This document shows, piece by piece, positions 1-8,324 of a stretch of DNA of 64,000 nt (within the stretch, counting starts at the first letter, position 1; every line of letters begins with the position of its first letter). Below the pieces are notes generated by a model, which worked only from the letters and a program-made list of their open reading frames with translations, had not been told where the DNA came from and searched no databases. The DNA comes from JAFARZ01 sp035651595 (GTDB taxonomy: Bacteria; Actinomycetota; Actinomycetes; Streptosporangiales; Streptosporangiaceae). The DNA lies in the NCBI GenBank assembly GCA_035651595.1, contig DASRFJ010000316.1:1-64000 (forward strand), given 5' to 3'. The position numbers and the translations under genes are program-made.

Positions 1-824
1 GGCCGGTCGTCCCTGACCCGGTCCTCGCGGGGGGCTCGGTCTTCGCGGGGGGCCCTGTCCTCGCGATCCCGCTCGCGCGAGGAGGCGCGCGGCAGCTCCA
101 GGGCGGGCCGCTGGTATTCGGCCACCACGGGCGCGGTGTAGATGGCGGGCGGCGCGTGGTTCGAGGTGGCCGCGGCACGGTCGGCCGCCACCGACAGCGG
201 CTGGTAACTGGAGCCGACACCGGCGAGATGGCCGTTCGACCTGACCGGCGTGCTGTCCGGCTCGTCCACGGTCCGTGCGGGTTCCGCCCCGGCGATCAGT
301 TCGACATACGGCCGCAGGTGCTCGCCGCCGATCTCGATGAGGTCGTCGGACTCCTGGCGGAGCGTGCGGGAGATCGTCCAGTTGCCGTCCACCGCGATGT
401 GCACCAGCGTGACGCGCATGCCGAGATCCTGGACATCGGCGATCACCTGCGCGAGGTCCTCCTCCGCGCTGACCACCATCGCGTCGCTGACCGCGTTGTT
501 CCGCGCCAGCGTGGTCAGATCGCGCTGGATCTCGGTCTCCACACCCTCCCGGCGGCCCGGCCGGATCTTCGCCAGCCGCAGTTTGATCCCCGGCAGGTCG
601 GCCAGCGCGTCATGTTCCGCGGTGCGCCGCCCGTCGGCGGACGCCTCGTACCAGTAGCACCGCAGGAGCGGCAGGCCGGAGCGCTCCCTGGCAAGGCTGG
701 ACAGTAGCTGCAGCAGTCCCTCGTAGTCCCAGGAGACCGATTCCCCGCGCCGCGTCCCGTGCACTGCCATGGCGCCATCCGCGAGCACGTAGCCAGCGTC
801 AACGAACAGCGCGCAGCGATCCAC
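1..824 (-). CDS. NYN (LabA/DUF88-like) domain protein, 3' end cut by window edge
   Basis: This frame starts at a GTG (complement of 822-824) and stays open to base 1, so the C-terminus lies outside the window. The protein opens with RCALFVDAGYVLADGAM, the first strand and metal-binding Asp typical of NYN/PIN-like RNase domains. It continues through LRCYWYEAS, IQRDLTTLARNNAVSDAMVV and a third acidic patch at SAEEDLAQVIADV, so the usual acidic residues of the fold are present. After about residue 170 it becomes low-complexity, with an Arg/Glu/Asp-rich repeat (PREDRAPREDR) at the edge. Members of this family are thought to be nucleases or RNA-processing enzymes; the substrate here is unknown. 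It is transcribed in the same direction as the sigma fusion upstream of it. Confidence 0.8.
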   Translation of the reverse strand, partial: MDRCALFVDAGYVLADGAMAVHGTRRGESVSWDYEGLLQLLSSLARERSGLPLLRCYWYEASADGRRTAEHDALADLPGIKLRLAKIRPGRREGVETEIQRDLTTLARNNAVSDAMVVSAEEDLAQVIADVQDLGMRVTLVHIAVDGNWTISRTLRQESDDLIEIGGEHLRPYVELIAGAEPARTVDEPDSTPVRSNGHLAGVGSSYQPLSVAADRAAATSNHAPPAIYTAPVVAEYQRPALELPRASSRERDREDRAPREDRAPREDRVRDDR

Positions 825-949
825 GGCCCCACCGTCCTCTCTCAAACAACGAACACGGTCAGTGACGAGGCCACCGACCTGCTCCAAGCGTAGTGATGTC
901 AGCCCCGCGCGGTTGGGTTTCCGCGCATTCCCGCTGCCAGGCGCTCCCG

Positions 950-3199
950 CTACGGCGCGTCGCTCACCGCTACGACGCCCACGAGATAGGGGTTCTGGCC
1001 ACCGGTGAAGGTCACCGCTGGGCTCTCCGCGAGGTTCTGCGGGAACGCGCCGATGGCCGGCCCCGCCCGGGTCCATGTCACGGTCCTGACCTGCGCCTGA
1101 CGTCCGGGCGGCAGGGCATCTAGCGGTACGGACAGCGACGGACCGGACGCGCCGACCACGTACGCGCCGTCCAGCACCATGACCTGAGTGCCGGGCGCGG
1201 CGGCCGGGTCCGCGGCCACCACGACCAGGGTCCAGCCGAAGTCCGCGACGCCACCGTCGTCGCCGTCACCGTCGTTGTCTTCGCTCGCCGGTGCCGCGCA
1301 CCAGGTGCCGGTCCCGTATTGGGCAACGAGGCTGGTCACGTCCGCGAACGCCTCGAACGCGGACTTGCCGTCCGGGCCGGTGACCTCACCGGCCTTTGCC
1401 GCGGCGACCTCCTGGAAGTCGCCACCGGGTCCGCGGAGTTCGATACCAGACGGGTTGTCATTCCGGTTCCGCTGGTGGCCCGCCCAGTACAGCCCGGCCC
1501 ATTGGACCGCGCCGGGCAGCGTCAGCTCGGCCGCGCTCGCCCGGTCCCGCCAGCCGTTCCAGCAGGGCAGCGGATCCCAGCGGCAGCCGCCGAACGCGGC
1601 GCCGGCGGCCGCGATCGAGTACTGCCCGGAGGCCGCGAACCGAGCCCCGAGGCCGGCGGTGCCGACGCCCACCTTGCCGGTGGCGCTGCTGGCAGGCCCG
1701 CCGCCATGCACCGTGATGCGCGGCGGCGGCCCGGCCGCGGCGCCCGTGGCGACAGTCACCGGCAGGTAACCGGTGGCTGTCGCGCCGGGCAGCAGGGGAT
1801 TGTGCGTGCACGTCGCCCCGGCCGCCGACGGCTGACAGGTCCAGCCGCCCGCGATCGGCGGGTCCACGTAGCTCACCCCGGCGGGCAGCGCGATATCGGC
1901 CGTGACCCGTCGCGAGGTGCGCGTCCCCGGGTTCATGACGGTGAACTGAATGATCCCGCTGCTGCCCGGCAGCAGCTCTCCGACGGGGTTGACCTGTGCC
2001 GCGAGGGTGATCGGGGGCTTCGGTGCGGGGGTTCGGTGGGGGCTTGGGGGTGGCGGGGTCGGGGGCGGAGAGTGCCGAGGCGGGGAGTGCCGGGGTCTGG
2101 GTGCCGGGGGCGGCGGGGCCTGCGGGGGCGGCGGCGCGGACGGCGGATGTCTCGGCACGGACGGTGGCGGTACCGGCGGCGGGGCTGGCGCGGGCACATG
2201 CGCTGACGGCGGGGCGGCGCGGACGATCGAGGTGTTGTTCGCGGTGAGCGCCAAGGCCAGCGCGGCCAGGCCGGCCACGCCGGCCGCGGTGGCGCCGGCG
2301 ATGGCCGCCTGCTGGCTCTTCGGCGCGTGCCGGAACCAGAGCACCCGGCCGCCCAGCCAGCCCAGCACGCCGCCGCCATGGGACACCGACGCAATGTAGG
2401 CGGCTGCCGCCGGGCCGAGCACGATCGGTGCCACCACCCCGCGCAGCGCCACATTGACGTCGGCGAGCTCCAGGTACACCGCGTGGCAGTCCGCGCACTG
2501 GTCCAGGTGCGCGGCCACCGCCGCGGTGTCCCGTTTGGCCAGCCCGCCCCGGACATAGGCGCCGAGCTTGGTGACCACCGGGCGGCACTCGCCGCGCGCC
2601 ACGCCAGACAGGTGCATTTGCAGGTAGGCCTGCCGCAGCCCTTCACGTGCCCGGTAGGCGAGCGCGGCGACGCCGTTGGCGGTGAGCCCGAGCAATTCGG
2701 CCACTTCGGCGGGCCGGGCACCCTCGATCTCGGTGTGCCACAGCACCGCGCGCCACCGCTCGGGCAACGACGCGAAGGCACGCGCGATCATCGACCGCTC
2801 GAGCTTGGCCACGGCGGGATCGGCGAACCGGACGCCGGGATCGAACGCCTCCATCTCGCCGGAGACGACCACCTTGCCTTCGGCACGGAGCCGGTCGATC
2901 GCCGCGCGGCGGACCGTGGTGAGCAGGTACGGCCGGAACGCGCCATCCGGACCGCGGCCGCGCCGTAGCTGGGCGAGGACCTTGGCGAACGCCTCGGCGA
3001 CCACATCGTCGGCCTCCGCCCGGCCCCGGACGAGTTGCCGGGCAAGCGCCCTGGCCGCGGCCACATGCCGCTGGTAGAGGGTCGCGTAGGCATCTGTGTC
3101 GCCGGACCGGGTGGCGTTGAGGAGATCGATGTCGCCGGGTGGCAGCGGTTCCGCTTGACGGGGCACCAGAGGCCGCAGATCCGACGATCGACCCATCAC
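950..3199 (-). CDS. Membrane-anchored ECF sigma factor with zinc-finger, TM and large exodomain
   Basis: This 749-residue protein has several parts in one chain. Residues ~30-105 form sigma-70 region 2 (DAYATLYQRHVAAARALARQ, DVVAEAFAKVL, FRPYLLTTVRRAAIDRLR). Residues ~138-195 form region 4 (SLPERWRAVLWHTEIEG, then the AEVAELLGLTANGV helix-turn-helix). A zinc-binding anti-sigma-type motif H231-x3-C235-x2-C238 follows. A hydrophobic helix lies at ~299-320, a proline-rich spacer at ~327-395, and a ~350-residue extracellular part resembling DUF11-like repeats ends the protein. ECF groups with such C-terminal extensions (ECF52/53-like) are known in actinobacteria. The likely role is a sigma factor held at the membrane by its own anti-sigma domain and released by a signal or proteolysis. 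Assigning it to a specific ECF group is inference. Confidence 0.85.
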   Translation of the reverse strand: MMGRSSDLRPLVPRQAEPLPPGDIDLLNATRSGDTDAYATLYQRHVAAARALARQLVRGRAEADDVVAEAFAKVLAQLRRGRGPDGAFRPYLLTTVRRAAIDRLRAEGKVVVSGEMEAFDPGVRFADPAVAKLERSMIARAFASLPERWRAVLWHTEIEGARPAEVAELLGLTANGVAALAYRAREGLRQAYLQMHLSGVARGECRPVVTKLGAYVRGGLAKRDTAAVAAHLDQCADCHAVYLELADVNVALRGVVAPIVLGPAAAAYIASVSHGGGVLGWLGGRVLWFRHAPKSQQAAIAGATAAGVAGLAALALALTANNTSIVRAAPPSAHVPAPAPPPVPPPSVPRHPPSAPPPPQAPPPPAPRPRHSPPRHSPPPTPPPPSPHRTPAPKPPITLAAQVNPVGELLPGSSGIIQFTVMNPGTRTSRRVTADIALPAGVSYVDPPIAGGWTCQPSAAGATCTHNPLLPGATATGYLPVTVATGAAAGPPPRITVHGGGPASSATGKVGVGTAGLGARFAASGQYSIAAAGAAFGGCRWDPLPCWNGWRDRASAAELTLPGAVQWAGLYWAGHQRNRNDNPSGIELRGPGGDFQEVAAAKAGEVTGPDGKSAFEAFADVTSLVAQYGTGTWCAAPASEDNDGDGDDGGVADFGWTLVVVAADPAAAPGTQVMVLDGAYVVGASGPSLSVPLDALPPGRQAQVRTVTWTRAGPAIGAFPQNLAESPAVTFTGGQNPYLVGVVAVSDAP

Positions 3200-3322
3200 T
3201 CACCGTCCTCGATCGATCTCTTACAGTCACCAAGAATCATGACGCAAGTCGCGTCATGCCGGAATGGCTTTGCCGTCTTCAGATACGAGGACGACAGCAC
3301 GCGACGACCCGCGGAGGAACCC

Positions 3323-4111
3323 GTGAGCCGCTCCACCCCGCCCGGCAAGACCGGACGCACCAGCTCAGCCGCCATGAACCCGACCGCACTTACGGACGCC
3401 TGGCGGCGGCGCACCCTCGCGGCCGGCTGGCTCGCGATCGACGACTGGCACACCGCCGCGGTCGACGCGGTAGCAAGTGCGGTCCTGCTCCGCGGGCTGT
3501 CCGCTGGTGCCGAACTGGCCCAGGCCTGCGGCAGCCTCGGCCGATCACGTGCGGAGGCCGGGATCGGCATAGCCGAGACGATCGAGGATCTCGCCGCGCT
3601 GTTCGCGGTGCTGGACGGCGGCTGCCCGCCGCTGCGGCTGGTGACCTCGATCGCCGCGGGCTGGGCGGAGGAGGGGCTGGCCCGGCACTGGCAGGGCGGT
3701 TGCGAGGACCCGCTGACCGGGCTGGCCACGGTGTCCTACCTGCGCACCCGGCTGACCGAGGTGTATCGCGAGGCAGGGCAGCTCGGTACCAGCCCCGCCG
3801 CCACGCACCGCCTGGTGGTTATCCGGCTGTCGCCGCGACCGGACGCGCTGGACCGGGTGGCTCGGGCCATCTCGCTGGGCCACGATCTGCGGGCCGCGTT
3901 TCCCGGCGGTGACACGCTCTGCGGCGAATCGCTGTCCGCCTTCGCGTCCGGTCCGGCCATCGCGCTGGTGCGGGCGTGCGGCGACCTGCCCGCGCGGTAC
4001 GCGAGCCTGCGCCGGACCATCAGGCTCTCTCGCGGCGCGCAGCTCCGCATGGCGCCGCTGCCGGCTGTGCTCACCGAGGCGCTCCGCCTGGTGGACGAGC
4101 TGGCCCACTGA
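3323..4111 (+). CDS. Degenerate GGDEF-like protein
   Basis: I chose the GTG at 3323 because GGAGG lies 7 bases before it; an in-frame ATG at 3239 would add 28 residues but has no clear ribosome-binding site. The 262-residue product has an alpha-helical N-terminal half of no recognised family. From GCEDPLTGLATVSYLRTRL onward it resembles the opening DxLTGLxNRRxF motif of a diguanylate cyclase domain. Where the catalytic GGDEF would be expected there is only GGDTLCGESLSAF, so synthesis of c-di-GMP is unlikely. It could be a degenerate sensor or scaffold. It diverges from the membrane sigma gene across a 123-bp promoter region, so co-regulation is possible. Confidence 0.55.
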   Translation: MSRSTPPGKTGRTSSAAMNPTALTDAWRRRTLAAGWLAIDDWHTAAVDAVASAVLLRGLSAGAELAQACGSLGRSRAEAGIGIAETIEDLAALFAVLDGGCPPLRLVTSIAAGWAEEGLARHWQGGCEDPLTGLATVSYLRTRLTEVYREAGQLGTSPAATHRLVVIRLSPRPDALDRVARAISLGHDLRAAFPGGDTLCGESLSAFASGPAIALVRACGDLPARYASLRRTIRLSRGAQLRMAPLPAVLTEALRLVDELAH

Positions 4112-4112
4112 C

Positions 4113-4163
4113 GCCGCCGGCGCCGGTGATCCCGTGGAGGGGACGGGACCCGGCGCCGGCGGC
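4113..4163 (+). terminator. Strong hairpin between the GGDEF-like gene and pyrE
   Basis: A perfect 14-bp stem (4113-4126 with 4150-4163) encloses a second 5-bp stem (CCCGT 4131-4135 with ACGGG 4143-4147). It starts two bases after the stop codon of the upstream gene and ends 18 bases before the pyrE start. There is no T tract, as is common in high-GC actinobacteria. It may end the upstream transcript or act as a leader structure for pyrE. Confidence 0.6.
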
Positions 4164-4181
4164 CCGCTAGGATCGCCTAGC

Positions 4182-4718
4182 GTGAACGATCGCGCTGACC
4201 TCCTCGCGGCCATCAAGGAGAACGCCGTCGTGCACGGCGACTTCGTACTGTCTTCGGGTCAGCGGGCGACCTGGTACATCGATCTGCGCCGGATCATGCT
4301 GAACGGGCGGTTCGCTCCGCTGGCCGGCCGGGTGATGCTCGATCTCACCGAGGATCTGGGCTACGAAGCGGTCGGCGGGCTCACGCTCGGCGCCGACCCG
4401 GTGGCCGCCGCGATGATGTACGCCGCCGCCGGGCGCGGCACCCCGGTCGATGCGTTCGTGGTTCGCAAGGAGGCCAAGGAGCACGGCACGCAGCGCCGGA
4501 TCGAGGGCCCGGACGTGGCCGGCCGGCGGGTGCTCGCCGTCGAGGACACGTCGACCACCGGCAACTCGGTGCTCACCGCGGTGGACGCGCTGCGCGCCGC
4601 GGGCGCGGAGGTCGTCGGCGTCGCCGTGCTGGTCGACCGGGGCGCGCGGGAGAAGGTGGCCGAGCGCGGCCTGCCGTACCGGGCGGCCTACGCGCTAGCG
4701 GAGCTCGGCGTTGGCTGA
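4182..4718 (+). CDS. pyrE: Orotate phosphoribosyltransferase
   Basis: PyrE joins orotate to PRPP to give orotidine 5'-phosphate, the fifth step of pyrimidine synthesis. The GTG at 4182 gives 178 residues, the normal size. Visible signatures are HGDFVLSSGQRATWYIDLR at the N-terminus, the substrate loop VVRKEAKEHGTQRRIEG, and the PRPP-binding segment VLAVEDTSTTGNSVLTAV near residue 120. No other pyrimidine gene is nearby, so it appears monocistronic behind the 4113-4163 hairpin. Its last 24 bases overlap the convergent DedA gene. Confidence 0.96.
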   Translation: MNDRADLLAAIKENAVVHGDFVLSSGQRATWYIDLRRIMLNGRFAPLAGRVMLDLTEDLGYEAVGGLTLGADPVAAAMMYAAAGRGTPVDAFVVRKEAKEHGTQRRIEGPDVAGRRVLAVEDTSTTGNSVLTAVDALRAAGAEVVGVAVLVDRGAREKVAERGLPYRAAYALAELGVG

Positions 4719-5417
4719 GCCATCCGCCGGCTTGGCGTGCCTTCCGCCGGGTCGGCTGACCGGGTCGGATCCCCTCGGCCCGCTGGCCGTGTCGTCGCCG
4801 CCGGATTCCGCGTGGGCGGCCTGCTCACGGCGGTACTGCCGCAACCGGTAGAAGAAGCCGGCCACCAGCACGACCACGACGACCGCCACGATGACGTAGG
4901 ACGCGTCGGACAGCCCGTGGCTGACCGAGCTCCACGCGGAGCCGACGCCGTACCCGATCAGGGAGAGGATCACCGCGTACAGCACGGTCCCGATCGCGCT
5001 GAGCACCGCGAACCGCACCGGCGGGACCCGGACCACGCCCGCGACGATGGAGACGATCGCCCGGACGAACGGGAGCATCCGCCCGACCGGGATCGCCCAG
5101 GCGCCGCGGCCTTCGAGGAACCGCTCGGCACGGTCCACGTCCGACTCGGTGACCAGGACGAACCGGCCCACCTTGCGCACCAGCGGCCTGCCGCCGGCCC
5201 GGCCTATGTAGTACGAGGTAATAGAACCGGCCAGCTCGGCCAGCGAGCCGATGACGATTACCAGCGCGAGGTTCAGGTGCCCCTGGTAGGCGAGCACTCC
5301 GGCGAAGCCGAACGTCACCTCCGACGAGATCGGGATGCAGCACGCTTCGAGGAAGCCGAGCAGGATCAGCGCCGCATAGCCGCCCGATTGGATGTGGTTG
5401 GTGACGAAGCTTCCCAT
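4695..5417 (-). CDS. DedA family membrane protein
   Basis: A 240-residue integral membrane protein of the DedA/SNARE-associated family. Diagnostic segments are GYAALILLGFLEACCIPISSE near the N-terminus, then SLAELAGSITSYYIGRAGGRP and the conserved GRMLPFVRAIVSIVAG (about residues 112-127). About five hydrophobic segments are visible, and the C-terminal ~45 residues are polar and probably cytoplasmic. DedA proteins act in membrane-lipid flipping and proton-motive-force homeostasis; the exact substrate here cannot be told. It converges on pyrE with a 24-bp overlap and diverges from fbaA across about 95 bp. Confidence 0.9.
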   Translation of the reverse strand: MGSFVTNHIQSGGYAALILLGFLEACCIPISSEVTFGFAGVLAYQGHLNLALVIVIGSLAELAGSITSYYIGRAGGRPLVRKVGRFVLVTESDVDRAERFLEGRGAWAIPVGRMLPFVRAIVSIVAGVVRVPPVRFAVLSAIGTVLYAVILSLIGYGVGSAWSSVSHGLSDASYVIVAVVVVVLVAGFFYRLRQYRREQAAHAESGGDDTASGPRGSDPVSRPGGRHAKPADGSANAELR

Positions 5418-5513
5418 GACCTTATTTCTACAGCACGGTAGTGGCTGCCCAGTGCAAGTTCACGCCGTCTAGAGTGGGTGCGACCGCAGGCCCTCGTCAC
5501 TGGAGCTATCGCT

Positions 5514-6536
5514 ATGCCTATCGCGACACCGGAAATCTACGCGCAGATGCTGGACACCGCAAAGCAGCGCGGTTTCGCGTTTCCGGCCATCAACGTGACC
5601 TCTACCCAGACACTCAACGCGGCCCTGCAGGGTTTCGCCGAGGCCGGCAGCGACGGCATTGTGCAGATATCCACCGGCGGCGCGGAGTACCTGTCCGGCA
5701 GCAAGGTGAAGAACATGGTGACCGGGGCCGTCGCGCTCGCCGAGTTCGCCCACGTGGTCGCCGCCAAGTACCCGGTTAACGTCGCGCTGCACACCGACCA
5801 TTGCCCGAAGGACAGGCTGGACGGCTACATGCGCCCGCTGGTCGAGCTTTCCGTCGAGCGGGTCGCTGGCGGCGAGGAGCCGCTGTTCCAGTCGCACATG
5901 TGGGACGGCTCCGCGGTGCCGCTCACGGAGAACCTCCAGATCGCCAGGGAACTTCTGGACCGCTGCTCCGCCGCCCGGATCATCATGGAGATGGAGATCG
6001 GCGTCGTCGGCGGCGAGGAAGACGGCGTCGTCGGCGAGATCAACGAGAAGCTGTACACCACGCCGGAAGACGCGCTGGCCACGGCCGAGGCGGTCGGGCT
6101 CGGGGAGCGCGGCCGGTACATCCTGGCCGCTACCTTCGGCAACGTGCACGGTGTGTACAAGCCGGGGCACGTCAAGCTGCGGCCGGAGGTGCTCAAGGAG
6201 ATCCAGGACGCCGTGGGCACCAAGTACGGCAAGGAGAAGCCGTTCGACCTGGTCTTCCATGGCGGGTCCGGGTCCGCGCTGGAGGAGATCCGGGAGGCGA
6301 TCGGCTACGGCGTCGTGAAGATGAACGTGGACACCGACACCCAGTACGCGTTCACCCGGCCGGTCGCGGGCCACATGTTCGCCAACTACGACGGCGTGCT
6401 CAAGGTGGACGGCGACGTGGGCAACAAGAAGGTCTACGACCCGCGCAGCTGGGGCAAGTCGGCCGAGGCCGGCATGGCCGCCCGGGTGACCGAGGCCTGC
6501 CAGGACCTGCTGTCCGCCGGGAACGCGCTCAGCTGA
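5514..6536 (+). CDS. fbaA: Class II fructose-bisphosphate aldolase
   Basis: This zinc enzyme of glycolysis and gluconeogenesis splits fructose 1,6-bisphosphate into dihydroxyacetone phosphate and glyceraldehyde 3-phosphate. The ATG at 5514 follows a GGAG at 5502-5505 and gives MPIATPEIYAQML; an upstream in-frame start at 5478 has no ribosome-binding site. Motifs are FPAINVTSTQTLNAAL, the zinc/substrate HTDHCPKD (about residue 95), MEMEIGVVGGEEDG, AATFGNVHG and the phosphate loop VFHGGSGS. The length of 340 is typical of the class IIA (E. coli-like) subtype. Its 3' end overlaps the convergent AbiEi/DUF559 gene by 8 bp. Confidence 0.96.
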   Translation: MPIATPEIYAQMLDTAKQRGFAFPAINVTSTQTLNAALQGFAEAGSDGIVQISTGGAEYLSGSKVKNMVTGAVALAEFAHVVAAKYPVNVALHTDHCPKDRLDGYMRPLVELSVERVAGGEEPLFQSHMWDGSAVPLTENLQIARELLDRCSAARIIMEMEIGVVGGEEDGVVGEINEKLYTTPEDALATAEAVGLGERGRYILAATFGNVHGVYKPGHVKLRPEVLKEIQDAVGTKYGKEKPFDLVFHGGSGSALEEIREAIGYGVVKMNVDTDTQYAFTRPVAGHMFANYDGVLKVDGDVGNKKVYDPRSWGKSAEAGMAARVTEACQDLLSAGNALS

Positions 6537-7596
6537 CCCCGAGCCGCGCCGCCCGCGCGAACGCGGCGCGGATCCGCGCGATCACCTCCTCCGGCGCGTA
6601 CACGATCTCCGCCCAGGTGAAGTGGACGACCTCGAATCCGGCGTCACGGAGCCTGGCATCTCGTTTGAGCTGCCAGGTGACGTTGCGCCGGTTTTCGCGG
6701 TACTTGGCATTGCCGTCCGCCTCGGCGATCGTGCGGTGCCGCGGCCAGTAGAAGTCCACCCGGCCGACCCGAAGCCCGTCGTCGCCCAGCCACACCTGCG
6801 GCTCTGGTGCTTCGAGACCATGCCGGTCGAAGGCCACCCTGGCTATCGACTCCAGCGCGGATTCGGCACGCCCGTCGCCGAACTCGATCGCCCGCCGCGC
6901 GCTGGCCGTCCCCGGCCAGCCACCGCAGGCCGCCAGCACCGCCGCAAGCTCGCCTGGGGTTGTGCGCCTCAACCGCAGCGCGCTGTCGGCCACGACCACG
7001 CCCGCGTCCAGCGTCCCGCACCGCGCGAGATCCACCACCGTCCGCGCCACGCTCGTGCACGCCACCCCGAACCGCGTAGTGACATGCCCCTCCGGCAACT
7101 CCGCGGTGTACACGCGCACGTCCCGGCGCCGGGCACGGCTCCCTTGCCCAGTCAGCGGCTGGGTTACCGTGACCAATTTGGCCGACGAAGCGGTCAGTGT
7201 GTCAAGACCGTGCATGACCGCGGCGGAACGATGACTGGCGACCTGGCCCTCAGCGCGACGTGCGAGCACGGTCGCCACCCGCAACGCCTCCGCGCGCCGC
7301 GGATCTTCCGCCGCTTGGGCGGCCATCAAGACCGGGACGTACGTTCCGTGCCGCGGCGACTCCAGGATTCCCTGCCGTACCAGCCGCCCGATCCGCTCCT
7401 TCGACACCCCCGCCGCGACAAGCTGCTCAGTCGTCAGCACCCAGTTGCACTCTCGGAAAAGCGCCGCCACCTCACGACCCGCCACACCATGAACATGCCC
7501 ACTGTCACCGCACGCGCACGCAAGGTAAGCAACAACTATCCCTTCGGCAACATCGCCAGGCGCCCCCCGTATGACTACACGCGTCTTGTTACCCAT
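6529..7596 (-). CDS. AbiEi-type winged-helix / DUF559 protein
   Basis: The 355-residue protein has an N-terminal AbiEi-antitoxin-like winged helix (about 50-100: NWVLTTEQLVAAGVSKERI, RQGILESPRHGTYV). A middle region follows, and then a C-terminal DUF559/Vsr-like endonuclease fold with GRVDFYWPRHRTIAEADG and KYRENRRNVTWQLKRDARLRDAGFEVVHFTW. Actinobacteria carry many such orphan genes, normally without an AbiEii toxin beside them, and none is seen here. The ATG at 7596 is the longest start; an internal GTG at 7470 would remove a 42-residue poorly conserved leader. It lies between fbaA and the DUF3151 gene, so it looks inserted into an otherwise core metabolic block. Confidence 0.75.
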   Translation of the reverse strand: MGNKTRVVIRGAPGDVAEGIVVAYLACACGDSGHVHGVAGREVAALFRECNWVLTTEQLVAAGVSKERIGRLVRQGILESPRHGTYVPVLMAAQAAEDPRRAEALRVATVLARRAEGQVASHRSAAVMHGLDTLTASSAKLVTVTQPLTGQGSRARRRDVRVYTAELPEGHVTTRFGVACTSVARTVVDLARCGTLDAGVVVADSALRLRRTTPGELAAVLAACGGWPGTASARRAIEFGDGRAESALESIARVAFDRHGLEAPEPQVWLGDDGLRVGRVDFYWPRHRTIAEADGNAKYRENRRNVTWQLKRDARLRDAGFEVVHFTWAEIVYAPEEVIARIRAAFARAARLGVS

Positions 7597-7766
7597 TCGT
7601 CGGGCCTCCCTGACCGATACGCCCGCTTTTGTCCCCGCCGTCCGGGTACCAAGACACCTGTAGCGTTAAGAAACCACCACAAACCGGGCGCGGGGCTGCG
7701 CCAGGTCGGGCGCGCGGGTGCGCTGGGTTGGGCGCGGGGAGGGGGTGGGGGCGGTAGGGTCGGGGT

Positions 7767-8207
7767 GTGGAACGGGAGAATTTGTTCGCGGGGGCTGGGC
7801 CTGCGGCTACGCGGCTGCCTGAGGACGCGGAGGCGGCTGGGGCACTTGAGTCTGCTGTGGGCGGCGGCGGCATCGAGGACGTCAAGGACGTCGCGGGGCG
7901 GTTTCCGGCTTATAGCGCGGCGTGGGCGACGCTCGCGGAGCGGGCGTACCAGAACGGCGACCCGGTGACCGCGTACGCGTATGCGCGGACCGGGTACCAC
8001 CGCGGGCTGGACCAGCTACGACGTGCCGGGTGGCGGGGTACCGGGCCGGTGCCGTGGGAGCACGCGCCGAACCGCGGCTTTCTTCGCTCGCTGCACATGC
8101 TCGGCAAGGCGGCGGAAGCGATCGGCGAGCACGACGAGGCCGGCCGTTGCGCGCAGTTCCTCGAGGACAGCAGCCCCACCGCCGCGACGGAACTCAGCGG
8201 AACATAA
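7767..8207 (+). CDS. DUF3151 family protein
   Basis: A 146-residue soluble protein starting at GTG 7767. It matches the actinobacterial DUF3151 family through WATLAERAYQNGDPVTAYAYARTGYHRGLDQLRR-like and NRGFLRSLHMLGKAAEAIGEHDEA segments, arranged like tetratricopeptide helices. Function is unknown. The M. tuberculosis homologue, as I recall it, also lies between the aldolase gene and purA, so this neighbourhood appears conserved. It is followed by a hairpin before purA and is probably transcribed separately. Confidence 0.8.
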   Translation: MERENLFAGAGPAATRLPEDAEAAGALESAVGGGGIEDVKDVAGRFPAYSAAWATLAERAYQNGDPVTAYAYARTGYHRGLDQLRRAGWRGTGPVPWEHAPNRGFLRSLHMLGKAAEAIGEHDEAGRCAQFLEDSSPTAATELSGT

Positions 8208-8256
8208 CCCCCGAAGCGGTTGCCAGCAAGTCCGCCGGGTAAGCTCACAACGCAAG

Positions 8257-8288
8257 AGCCCCTGCCGCGCTTGCGCCGAGCAGGGGCT
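8257..8288 (+). terminator. Hairpin between DUF3151 gene and purA
   Basis: AGCCCCTGC at 8257-8265 pairs perfectly with GCAGGGGCT at 8280-8288, giving a 9-bp stem and a 14-base loop, followed by TT. It lies 49 bases after the DUF3151 stop and 36 before the purA start. It may be a terminator or a purA leader structure. Confidence 0.65.
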
Positions 8289-8324
8289 TTCGAGTTGTCG
8301 CACCTTGGGGGTGTACTTCCACCG

